From Lysinibacillus parviboronicapiens (GTDB lineage Bacteria; Bacillota; Bacilli; Bacillales_A; Planococcaceae): a DNA stretch of 64,000 nucleotides. This document shows, piece by piece, positions 26,037 through 33,205 of this stretch. Both the position numbers and the translations under genes were made by a program. The stretch lies in NCBI RefSeq assembly GCF_003049575.1, contig NZ_PYWI01000006.1, positions 94,742 to 158,741 of the forward strand. The letters run 5' to 3'. Under the pieces are notes generated by a model. It worked only from the letters and a program-made list of their open reading frames with translations. It did not search any database and was not told the DNA's origin. How positions within the stretch are numbered: position 1 is the stretch's first letter; each line of letters begins with the position of its first letter.

Positions 26037-26591
26037 ATGAGTATTAAGGCAGATTTTCAGTTAGATGCTAAAGGGCTTTCGTGCCCCATGCCTATCGTAA
26101 AAACAAAAAAGGCAATGGCAGATTTAGTGGATGGTCAGATTCTAGAAGTGCTAGCAACGGATAAAGGTTCTAGGGCGGATATAGCTGCTTGGGCTGAAAC
26201 TGTAGGTCATCGATACATTGGTACAACGGAAGAAGATGCTGTGTTAAAGCATTATATTCGTAAATGCGAAAATGACACAATAGTTGAAAAAGCGTTTGAA
26301 CCGACAATTGAGTTAGTTGAAGTGGTTGGAAAAAATGGGCTTATCCTAGATGTGCGTGAAGAGGTGGAGTTCGCCTTCGGTCATATTGATGGTGCTCTGT
26401 CTATTCCGTTAGGTGATCTTGAGGCGCGCATCTCTGAGCTTGACAAGGAACAAGAGATATATGTGATTTGTCGTACAGGAAAGCGTAGCGATTTTGTAGC
26501 GCAAAGGCTTGTGGCAAATGGTTTTGCAAAGGTTTATAACGTACTTCCAGGTATGACAGCCTGGACGGGCGAACTCATAAAAACTATTTAA
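26037..26591 (+). CDS. yrkF: TusA-rhodanese fusion (YrkF-like)
   Basis: The 184-residue protein joins a TusA domain (1-78, Cys16 in LSCPMPIVKTKKA) to a rhodanese domain (about 88-184, Cys145 in VICRTGKRS). Sulfur probably passes from rhodanese to TusA or the reverse inside one chain. The domain order and length match YrkF of Bacillus; S. aureus CstA has the same domains in another order with an added DsrE-like part. AAGGAGG precedes the ATG, and only a few bases separate it from the DsrE-type gene. Confidence 0.9.
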   Translation: MSIKADFQLDAKGLSCPMPIVKTKKAMADLVDGQILEVLATDKGSRADIAAWAETVGHRYIGTTEEDAVLKHYIRKCENDTIVEKAFEPTIELVEVVGKNGLILDVREEVEFAFGHIDGALSIPLGDLEARISELDKEQEIYVICRTGKRSDFVAQRLVANGFAKVYNVLPGMTAWTGELIKTI

Positions 26592-26606
26592 TTGGAGGAA
26601 TTTGAT

Positions 26607-27002
26607 ATGTCAAACAAAGTAGCAATTATTGCAAGTAATGGTGGTCTTTTCGACGCGTATAAAGTGTTCAATATCGCAACAGCAGCGGCAGCTTCTGACA
26701 AAGAGGTTGCAATCTTTTTCACATTCGAAGGGTTAAATTTAATACACAAACAAGGTATGCATGCGCTATCTATGCCTGCTGGAACTGAACATTTTGCTGA
26801 AGGCTTTGCAAAAGCAAATGTTCCTGCTATACCGCAATTAGTTGAAATGGCACAAGAGTTAGGTGTGAAGTTTATTGCATGTCAAATGACGATGGATGTA
26901 ATGGGTTTGACAACAGATGATTTCGTTGCGGGTATTGAGGTTGGCGGTGCAGTAACGTTCCTGGAATTTGCTAAAGATGCAGCGCCATCATTAACGTTTT
27001 AA
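26607..27002 (+). CDS. yrkE: DsrE/DsrF-family sulfur-carrier protein (YrkE-like)
   Basis: The 131-residue protein has the DsrE2 fold signatures IIASNGGLFDAYKVFNIATA and a single conserved Cys in FIACQMTMDVMG, followed by VEVGGAVTFLEFA near the C-terminus. DsrE2 proteins carry persulfide sulfur between TusA and other partners, sometimes at the membrane. Start ATG at 26607 after TTGGAGGAATTTG. With the preceding TusA-rhodanese gene it forms a sulfur relay of the rhodanese-TusA-DsrE kind. Confidence 0.88.
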   Translation: MSNKVAIIASNGGLFDAYKVFNIATAAAASDKEVAIFFTFEGLNLIHKQGMHALSMPAGTEHFAEGFAKANVPAIPQLVEMAQELGVKFIACQMTMDVMGLTTDDFVAGIEVGGAVTFLEFAKDAAPSLTF

Positions 27003-27064
27003 TGTTTAGTAGATAAAAGTAAGCGGAGAGATTTGTCCTTTCCGCTAAAAAAATCGACAAAATA

Positions 27065-27080
27065 ATACCTGAGGGGGTAC
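27065..27080. promoter_or_regulatory. CstR operator candidate 4, overlapping a ribosome binding site
   Basis: ATACCT-GAGG-GGGTAC. The central GAGGGGG also serves as the Shine-Dalgarno of the dioxygenase gene starting at 27086. Confidence 0.6.
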
Positions 27081-27085
27081 TTTGA

Positions 27086-28213
27086 GTGTCAGTACAACAA
27101 TGGAGCGCTGCAGATGTAGCGAAAAAAGTAATTAATAATGAGGAGTTATTTATTTTAGATGTACGTAATGCGGATGCATTTGAGGATTGGAAAATTGATG
27201 GACATAAGTTCGAATACCTTAATATTCCGTATTATGAGTTACTAGATGGCGTAGAAGGTATTTTAGCGAAAATCCCAACTGACAAAGAGGTCTTAGTCGT
27301 TTGTGCGAAAGAGGGCTCGTCAATGATGGTAGCTGATATGTTAGCGGAAGCTGGTCTTAAAGCAGCTTATTTAGCCGGCGGTATGAAAACATGGAGTGAA
27401 TATTTAGAGCCGATTAAAGTAGGGGATTTAACAGGTGGCGGTGAGCTTTATCAATTCGTGCGTTTAGGAAAAGGCTGTCTGTCTTATATGGTAATTTCTG
27501 AGGGTGAGGCAGCAATTATTGACGCAGTTCGTTTTACAGAGGTATTTTTAAATTTTGCAAGTGAGAAAAACGTAAAAATTAAGCATGTATTTGATACGCA
27601 TTTACACGCCGATCATATTTCAGGAGGCCGTCATATAGCAGCTGCAACTGGTGCGACGTATTATCTACCCCCAAAAGATGCGGAGGAAGTTGTATATGAT
27701 TATGAGCCGTTAGTAAATGGTACTACGGTACAAATTGGTGCATCGAACATTGATGTAGGGGCCATTTATTCGCCAGGACATACAATCGGTTCAACATCAT
27801 TTGTTGTAGATAGCAAATATTTGTTAACTGGGGACATTTTGTTTATCGATTCGATTGGACGTCCGGATTTAGCTGGTCTTGCAGAAGACTGGGTTGAAGA
27901 TTTACGTGAAACACTTTATAAACGTTACCGCGAACTTTCAGATGATTTAGTTGTGTTACCGGCTCATTTTATGATTATTGATGAGTTAAATGAAGATGGC
28001 ACTGTGGGCAAGCGTCTAGGTGAATTATTTGCTGAAAACCATGGCTTAAATATTGAAGATGAGGTAACGTTCCGAAGTATTGTAACTGATAATTTACCGC
28101 CGCAACCAAATGCCTACCAAGAAATTCGCCAAGTGAATATGGGCAAAATCACACCAGCACAAGATGAACAAACAGAGATGGAAATAGGACCAAATCGCTG
28201 TGCCGTAAGATAG
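27086..28213 (+). CDS. Rhodanese-persulfide dioxygenase fusion (CstB/YrkH-like)
   Basis: The 375-residue protein has an N-terminal rhodanese domain (1-110, Cys73 in VVCAKEGSS) and a metallo-beta-lactamase domain (about 118-345) with HLHADH (His172, His174, Asp176, His177), His232 in SPGHT and Asp250 in TGDILF. This is the iron persulfide dioxygenase (ETHE1-like) metal set. It should oxidise low-molecular persulfides to sulfite or, with the rhodanese, to thiosulfate. S. aureus CstB has an extra rhodanese unit at the C-terminus; this one has it in front, as in YrkH. GTG start. Confidence 0.92.
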   Translation: MSVQQWSAADVAKKVINNEELFILDVRNADAFEDWKIDGHKFEYLNIPYYELLDGVEGILAKIPTDKEVLVVCAKEGSSMMVADMLAEAGLKAAYLAGGMKTWSEYLEPIKVGDLTGGGELYQFVRLGKGCLSYMVISEGEAAIIDAVRFTEVFLNFASEKNVKIKHVFDTHLHADHISGGRHIAAATGATYYLPPKDAEEVVYDYEPLVNGTTVQIGASNIDVGAIYSPGHTIGSTSFVVDSKYLLTGDILFIDSIGRPDLAGLAEDWVEDLRETLYKRYRELSDDLVVLPAHFMIIDELNEDGTVGKRLGELFAENHGLNIEDEVTFRSIVTDNLPPQPNAYQEIRQVNMGKITPAQDEQTEMEIGPNRCAVR

Positions 28214-28265
28214 TGCCTGGCACGCACACAATTTGCACACAATTCGGACATGAGAGGAGATTAAC

Positions 28266-28493
28266 ATGAATTCAAACTTACAATTAGATGCAAAGGGTTT
28301 ATCTTGCCCAATGCCCATCGTGAAAACGAAAAAGGCTATGGACACTCTAGTATCGGGTGAAATTTTAGAAGTGCAAGTAACGGATAAAGGTGCTTTAGCG
28401 GATATCCCGGCTTGGACTAAAGTAGGGGGCCACGCAATTCTTGGTCAATCCGAAAATGCTGGTGTTATTACATTCTTTATTCAAAAAGCGTAA
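28266..28493 (+). CDS. yrkI: TusA-family sulfur carrier
   Basis: The 75-residue TusA has the active Cys in LSCPMPIVKTKKAM and is nearly identical in that region to the TusA domain of the fusion at 26037, suggesting duplication. It carries sulfur as a Cys persulfide. AGAGGAG precedes the ATG. It ends the first part of the operon; a hairpin follows. Confidence 0.92.
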   Translation: MNSNLQLDAKGLSCPMPIVKTKKAMDTLVSGEILEVQVTDKGALADIPAWTKVGGHAILGQSENAGVITFFIQKA

Positions 28494-28500
28494 TGTGATT

Positions 28501-28532
28501 GGTGAGTGTTCGAGCTTGGACACTCACCTTTC
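28501..28532 (+). terminator. Hairpin, probable terminator after yrkI
   Basis: An 11-bp stem (GGTGAGTGTTC/GGACACTCACC, one wobble) followed by TTTCTTCTT. The imperfect T tract may allow read-through into the exporter gene. Confidence 0.65.
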
Positions 28533-28658
28533 TTCTTCGTATTGTAGTTACTGTTTACTGAAGCAATGGAGAATGTAAGTCTACGGCTAAATGAATTTTC
28601 TGGCGAGGGTGGGTTTATTTCGCGAAAGACGTAATTGATAAGAAAGAAGGAAAAATGA

Positions 28659-29435
28659 ATGGATATAACATGGATCATGACAATATTTGTAATCGGTTTT
28701 GTAGGTTCCTATGTGTCAGGAATGCTGGGGATTGGTGGCTCGATTATTAAATATCCTATGTTATTATATATACCCCCTTTACTTGGCTTTACAGCGTTTA
28801 CAGCACATGAGGTATCGGGTATTAGTGCCGTACAAGTGTTTTTTGCTTCAATTGCAGGCGTGTGGGCTTACCGTAAAGGTGGCTATTTAAATAAGTCTCT
28901 GATTGTCTATATGGGGGCTGCTATTTTAGTTGGGAGCTTTGTCGGTAGTTATGGTTCCCGGTTTTTATCGGAAACAGGTGTTAATGTCGTATATGGTATA
29001 TTAGCGCTAATTGCGGCGGTAATGATGTTTATCCCGAAAAAGCACATTGATGATAAGCCAATGCATGAGGTTAGTTTTAACAAAGTTTTAGCATCAATTT
29101 TAGCGTTCATCGTGGGGATTGGTTCAGGGATTGTTGGAGCGGCAGGTGGCTTCCTGCTCGTGCCGATTATGCTTGTTGTATTAGGGATTCCAACGCGTAT
29201 GACCATTGCAACAAGTTTAGCGATTACTTTTATTTCATCCATCGGTGGTACAATAGGGAAGTTAATGACAGGTCAAGTTGATTATTATCCAGCAGCGATA
29301 ATGATTGTGGCTAGTCTGATTGCTGCGCCATTAGGAGCGAAGGCAGGGAAAAATATGAATACAAAGGTATTGCAAGGTATTTTGGCGGTACTTATACTCG
29401 CAACTGCAGTAAAGATTTGGATGGATATTTTGTAG
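28659..29435 (+). CDS. yrkJ: TauE/SafE-family sulfite exporter (YrkJ-like)
   Basis: The 258-residue membrane protein has about eight membrane helices in two repeats, each with the TauE/SafE glycine motif ([16 protein letters not shown] at the start and [19 protein letters not shown] in the middle). It probably exports sulfite or a related anion formed by the dioxygenase. ATG after AAGAAGGA. It is followed after 10 bp by the DsbA-family gene. Confidence 0.88.
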   Translation: MDITWIMTIFVIGFVGSYVSGMLGIGGSIIKYPMLLYIPPLLGFTAFTAHEVSGISAVQVFFASIAGVWAYRKGGYLNKSLIVYMGAAILVGSFVGSYGSRFLSETGVNVVYGILALIAAVMMFIPKKHIDDKPMHEVSFNKVLASILAFIVGIGSGIVGAAGGFLLVPIMLVVLGIPTRMTIATSLAITFISSIGGTIGKLMTGQVDYYPAAIMIVASLIAAPLGAKAGKNMNTKVLQGILAVLILATAVKIWMDIL

Positions 29436-29445
29436 GAGGTATACA

Positions 29446-30153
29446 ATGAAAATTGAAATATTTTCCGATTTTTCCTGCCCTTTTTGTTATATAGGGGAAA
29501 AGGAATTACAACGTGCCATTGAACAGGCTGGATATACTGGACAAGTAGAAATAGAATTTAAAGCGTTCCAAATAAATCCTAAGGCACCAAAAGAGATAGG
29601 ACAGAACTTTTTGGAATATTTAATGGCCGATCATGGGATGACGATGGGAGAAGCGAAGCAAATGACAGTTGGTATTGAAAAGCGAGCAAGGGAAGTAGGG
29701 CTTGCTTATTATTATAATGACATGAAAATTGCGCATACAGAGAAGGCTCATCGCTTAGCAAAATGGACAAAACAATTTAGTAAAGAAGTGGCATATAACG
29801 AAGCTTTGATGGCTGCTTATTTTATAGAAGGTAAAGATTTAAATGATGAAGCTGTTTTACTAGCAGTTATCGAAGACTTAGGTTTAAATGTAGTTGATGC
29901 ACAAGAAGTGCTTTTTTCAAGTGAAGCTTTTATAGAAGAATTGAACATGGATCGTTATGATGCACAGCAAATTGGTGTGAAAAGTGTACCATTCTTTGTA
30001 TTCGAAAATCGTTATGGCATTAAAGGTGCAGAGCCAAATGAAGTATTTGTACGTACATTGCATCAAACTGCTGAAATGGTCGGTGTGAAGTCTTCGTTGA
30101 AGTGGGCTGGGGATGGTGAGTTTGCATGTGCTGACGGAGACTGTAAACTATAA
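29446..30153 (+). CDS. DsbA-family (FrnE-like) thiol oxidoreductase
   Basis: The 235-residue protein has a thioredoxin fold with CPFC (Cys11, Cys14) right after strand 1, a helical insert, and the cis-Pro region GVKSVPFFVF. There is no signal peptide, so it acts in the cytoplasm, as FrnE-type proteins do. The C-terminus adds CADGDC, two further Cys that could form a second redox pair. Its place in the sulfur operon suggests reduction of persulfides or mixed disulfides; this is an inference. AGGAGG precedes the ATG. Confidence 0.85.
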   Translation: MKIEIFSDFSCPFCYIGEKELQRAIEQAGYTGQVEIEFKAFQINPKAPKEIGQNFLEYLMADHGMTMGEAKQMTVGIEKRAREVGLAYYYNDMKIAHTEKAHRLAKWTKQFSKEVAYNEALMAAYFIEGKDLNDEAVLLAVIEDLGLNVVDAQEVLFSSEAFIEELNMDRYDAQQIGVKSVPFFVFENRYGIKGAEPNEVFVRTLHQTAEMVGVKSSLKWAGDGEFACADGDCKL

Positions 30154-30166
30154 TAAAATGGAAGTG

Positions 30167-30197
30167 ACCGAGTACAGTGATGTGCTCGGTTTTTTTC
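30167..30197 (+). terminator. Terminator after the DsbA-family gene
   Basis: The 9-bp stem ACCGAGTAC/GTGCTCGGT (one wobble) is followed by TTTTTTT. Confidence 0.85.
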
Positions 30198-30213
30198 TAG
30201 CATAAAATTAAAT

Positions 30214-30229
30214 ATACATAAAGGGGTAT
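30214..30229. promoter_or_regulatory. CstR operator candidate 5
   Basis: ATACAT-AAAG-GGGTAT, one mismatch in the left half, lies in the control region of the cytochrome gene. Confidence 0.6.
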
Positions 30230-30314
30230 TAAGTCTAGGTTTTTCTGTTATAGCACAATATTATTTTCAATATTTATCCAACTTTGTTGTATATAAGGTT
30301 CAAATATTTAGTGG

Positions 30315-30330
30315 TGTGAGAAAAATCACA
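30315..30330. promoter_or_regulatory. Fnr/Crp-type box upstream of the cytochrome gene
   Basis: TGTGA-GAAAAA-TCACA is a perfect TGTGA-N6-TCACA palindrome as bound by Bacillus Fnr. It lies 59 bp before the start codon, compatible with activation at about -41. Confidence 0.75.
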
Positions 30331-30388
30331 TCTAAAAATACATTATTTTGCTAAAGTGAAATTAAAGATACAGAGGGGGGTATGGAAG

Positions 30389-31339
30389 ATGAAAGCTATA
30401 GTAACGGGGATAGCAGGAACGGTATTATTAGCTGGTTCACTTTTTGTGGGAGCGGTCATCAGCGATAAAATCTTAGGTGATGCAAATGGAGAGACAGAAG
30501 ATGCAACGGTACAAACGCAAGTACCGACAACAGCAGCTTCTCAGAAAGTTGTCTACGCACCACCAAGTATCGAAGAGGTACCAGATGGACCTATGAAAGA
30601 AGCTATTTTGTATGGCTATGAACTTGTGAATAATACACATGTTGCCGCAGATGAATACGTTGGCAATCAATTATCTTGCACAAGTTGTCATGCAGGAGCA
30701 GGTTATGATGAACAAGTTTCTTCTTTGGTAGGCGTTATGGCAAATTATCCGCAATACATTGGTCGTTCGGGAAGTATTGTAACGATAGAAGAACGCATTA
30801 ATGGCTGTATGATACGAAGTATGAATGGTAAGAAATTCGAAATAAATAGTGACGAGTTGGAAGCGATGGTAGCGTACTTTGCCTATATTTCAGAAGGTGT
30901 TCCAATTGGGGCAGAACGTGAATGGGCTGGTGCAAGTAATATGAAGAGTGTACCAATACCGGATGTAGCAAATGGTGAGGAACTATATGCACAGTCTTGT
31001 ATCGCTTGTCATGCTGCAGATGGCTCGGGTACTGGTGCAAATACAGGTCCAGCATTATGGGGTGAAAATTCCTTTAATGATGGTGCGGGAATGGCTCGTA
31101 TGTCGAAAATGGCTGGTTACATTCAAAATAACATGCCAATTGGTGCGGGTGGTACTTTAACAGATCAAGATGCTTCTGATTTAGCGGCATATATTTTATC
31201 GCAGGATCGACCAGAATGGGCAAATCATGATAAAGATTGGCCAAAAGGTGGCCGTCCGAACGATATTATGGACAAAGAGAAACGACAACAAGTAAAGAAC
31301 AATACGATTGATTGGGAGCAAGTACTTTCTACAAATTAA
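30389..31339 (+). CDS. TsdA-like dihaem cytochrome c (thiosulfate dehydrogenase/tetrathionate reductase family)
   Basis: The ATG at 30389 follows GAGGGGGG; other starts lack a site. The 316-residue protein has an N-terminal membrane anchor (residues 5-26) and two haem c sites, CTSCH (97-101) and CIACH (204-208). Between them ERINGCMIRSMNGK places a conserved Cys140 where TsdA has its unusual Cys ligand to haem 1. TsdA interconverts thiosulfate and tetrathionate outside the membrane. Thiosulfate is the likely product of the persulfide dioxygenase and rhodanese genes nearby. An Fnr box and a CstR-like operator lie upstream. The direction of the reaction is not known. Confidence 0.8.
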   Translation: MKAIVTGIAGTVLLAGSLFVGAVISDKILGDANGETEDATVQTQVPTTAASQKVVYAPPSIEEVPDGPMKEAILYGYELVNNTHVAADEYVGNQLSCTSCHAGAGYDEQVSSLVGVMANYPQYIGRSGSIVTIEERINGCMIRSMNGKKFEINSDELEAMVAYFAYISEGVPIGAEREWAGASNMKSVPIPDVANGEELYAQSCIACHAADGSGTGANTGPALWGENSFNDGAGMARMSKMAGYIQNNMPIGAGGTLTDQDASDLAAYILSQDRPEWANHDKDWPKGGRPNDIMDKEKRQQVKNNTIDWEQVLSTN

Positions 31340-31343
31340 ACCA

Positions 31344-31375
31344 AAAGGGATGCTGTGATTTGACGGCATCCCTTT
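31344..31375. terminator. Bidirectional terminator
   Basis: AAAGGGATGC pairs with GCATCCCTTT between the cytochrome gene and the convergent reductase. Confidence 0.8.
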
Positions 31376-31379
31376 CATA

Positions 31380-32704
31380 TTATTTGAAGTTATATGCTGT
31401 AACAATTTTTTCTTGATTTGTTGTCATGTCATTGAAGTATTCGTATAAGCAAATGCCTAGGAATGATCCTGCCACATTAAAGACATTGGTGTAGCCGTTA
31501 TTTTGCAGAGCCATAACGGCATTATAACTGCGCTGACCCGAGCGGCAGTGTACATAAATTGGTACGTCCTTTGGAATTTCATTCATACGTTCACGAAGCT
31601 CACTTAATGGAATATTTATCGCATTAATTAAATGTCCAGCCTCATACTCGTTTTTCTCGCGCACATCCAAAATATATGCCTTACGTTCAACTAGACCTCG
31701 AACCTCATCTACGTTAACTTGCTGGTAATGACCGAATAACTGATTCTGTGCTACTAGTGCTGCTAGATTAACCACATCCCGCGCTGTACTAAACATCGGA
31801 GAGTACGATAATTCAAGCTCTTTTAAGTCTGCTAATGTACCGTTCATTGTAATCATTGTCGCAATGACGTCGATTCGTTTGTCTGCATTGCCCTTTCCAA
31901 TAGCCTGAGCACCAAGAATTTTCCCTGTTGGCACCTCGTAGACAAGTTTAAAATGTAGCGGATTACTATTTGGCATTAAGCCTACTTTGTCGGGTGCTAT
32001 AATATATACACTTTTTGCTTGGAAGCCATTCGCAAGTGCTGTTTTTTCATTTAACCCCGTAGCAGCGCACGTCAGATCAAAAATTTGTACGCTCGCAGAT
32101 CCGATTACTCCCTTGTTCTGTTGAGGCATATTATACATGTGATTAGCTGCTGCGCGTGCTTAACGAGTGAGACGTTGAAACCTGCAAGACGTAAATTTTC
32201 CGCCACTTCTACACCGATAAAGCCACCACCAATCACGGCAATATCTTCTACATCATCACTTTTAACATAATTGTTTAATCGTTCGATATCTACTACATTA
32301 CGAACAGTGAATACATGAGGAGAATCGACTCCCTCTAAGTTTGGTACGATGGGGCTTGCGCCAGGAGATAACACCAACGTATCGTAGCTTTCTTCATAGC
32401 TAGTGTCGTTTATTAAATTCTTTACAGTTACGGTTTTTGCATCGCGGTTAATGGAAACTACTTCGTGACTAACTCGTGCTTCGATATTGTATTTTGATTG
32501 AAAAGTCTGTGGTGTCATTAAAATCAATTTGCTACTGTTTTCAACGATTCCGCTTAAATGAAACGGTAAAGAGCAATTGGAGAATGATACATTGGGTCCT
32601 TTTTCAAACATAATAACCTCGGCTTGCTCATCTAAGCGACGAATTCTTGCAGCTGTTGAGGCACCACCTGCGACACCACCAACTATTAAAAACTTTTTAC
32701 TCAT
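31380..32704 (-). pseudogene. CoA-disulfide/persulfide reductase-rhodanese, broken by internal deletion
   Basis: The N-terminal part (32704 to about 32160) encodes the FAD-binding start VGGVAGGASTAARIRRL, the redox Cys44 in SFSNCSLPF, and GGGFIGVEVAENLRLAG. The C-terminal part in another frame (to 31380) encodes the dimerisation domain (VFDLT equivalent, LSYSPMFSTARD) and a rhodanese domain with HCRSGQRS. Intact enzymes of this type have about 550 residues; here the coding length is about 441 codons, and the segment between NVSLV and ARAAANHMYN is missing, with a frame change at the join near 32160. The lost part (roughly 110 codons) covers most of the NADH domain and the GDA FAD motif, so the enzyme is presumably inactive. 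A TTGATT-17-TACAAT promoter with a CstR-type site is retained. Confidence 0.88.
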
Positions 32705-32727
32705 ATATACACATCCTTTTCCAATAT

Positions 32728-32743
32728 ATACTTATAAGGGTAT
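32728..32743. promoter_or_regulatory. CstR operator candidate 6
   Basis: ATACTT-ATAA-GGGTAT lies 24 bp upstream of the reductase start codon on the minus strand. Confidence 0.65.
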
Positions 32744-32814
32744 TGAGAATGTTAAATGTTGAATTATTAACGATTTATTTGGCTTATAATCTTATAGAGC
32801 ATTAATATAAATGA

Positions 32815-32843
32815 ATTGTATACCTTCTCGGGTATATAATCAA
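32815..32843 (-). promoter_or_regulatory. Promoter of the reductase gene
   Basis: Minus strand TTGATT (32843-32838), a 17-bp spacer and TACAAT (32820-32815). The spacer holds a CstR-type palindrome in the same position as in the cstR promoter. Confidence 0.8.
32820..32835. promoter_or_regulatory. CstR operator candidate 7
   Basis: ATACCT-TCTC-GGGTAT is identical in both half-sites to the operator in the cstR promoter and lies in the spacer of the reductase promoter. Confidence 0.85.
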
Positions 32844-33205
32844 TGATAATTATTTATTCTTTTCAGTAAACTTGGCTTAATAATTATATATTGAAATAAA
32901 GTACAAGGAACCGAGGGTGGTGAATGCTGCTTCTGTCGCTTTGTTTTCGTCGCAGAGCAAAGTACGAGCAATGAGGATGCTCAGCACAGGCGCGAAAAAG
33001 CGACCGTCCGCAATGACATGTGTAGTCAAGTACATATTTTGAAAAAGAGCCAAAAAATAACGAATAGGACTTCTAATATTGACAATGGTTGTACGAAATA
33101 TTTGATGGGATGGTAAAAATAGCTATTAACTTCATTTACAACAGGGGGTTAGTAAAAGAAAGTACATGCATGAATTTGTTATACTAGCAGTATTAGGAAG
33201 AAACA
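32844..33205. other. Intergenic region without a recognised gene
   Basis: No supported ORF. The part from about 32910 to 33020 is richer in G and C than its surroundings (for example GTCGCTTTGTTTTCGTCGC and GCGAAAAAGCGACCGTCCGC) and may be a decayed mobile or repeat remnant. The promoter of the UbiB-family gene should be in the right part. Confidence 0.4.

Noticed and set aside
28746..28761. CstR-like string ATACCCCCTTTACTTG inside yrkJ
   Set aside because: The right half-site is absent and it lies in coding sequence.
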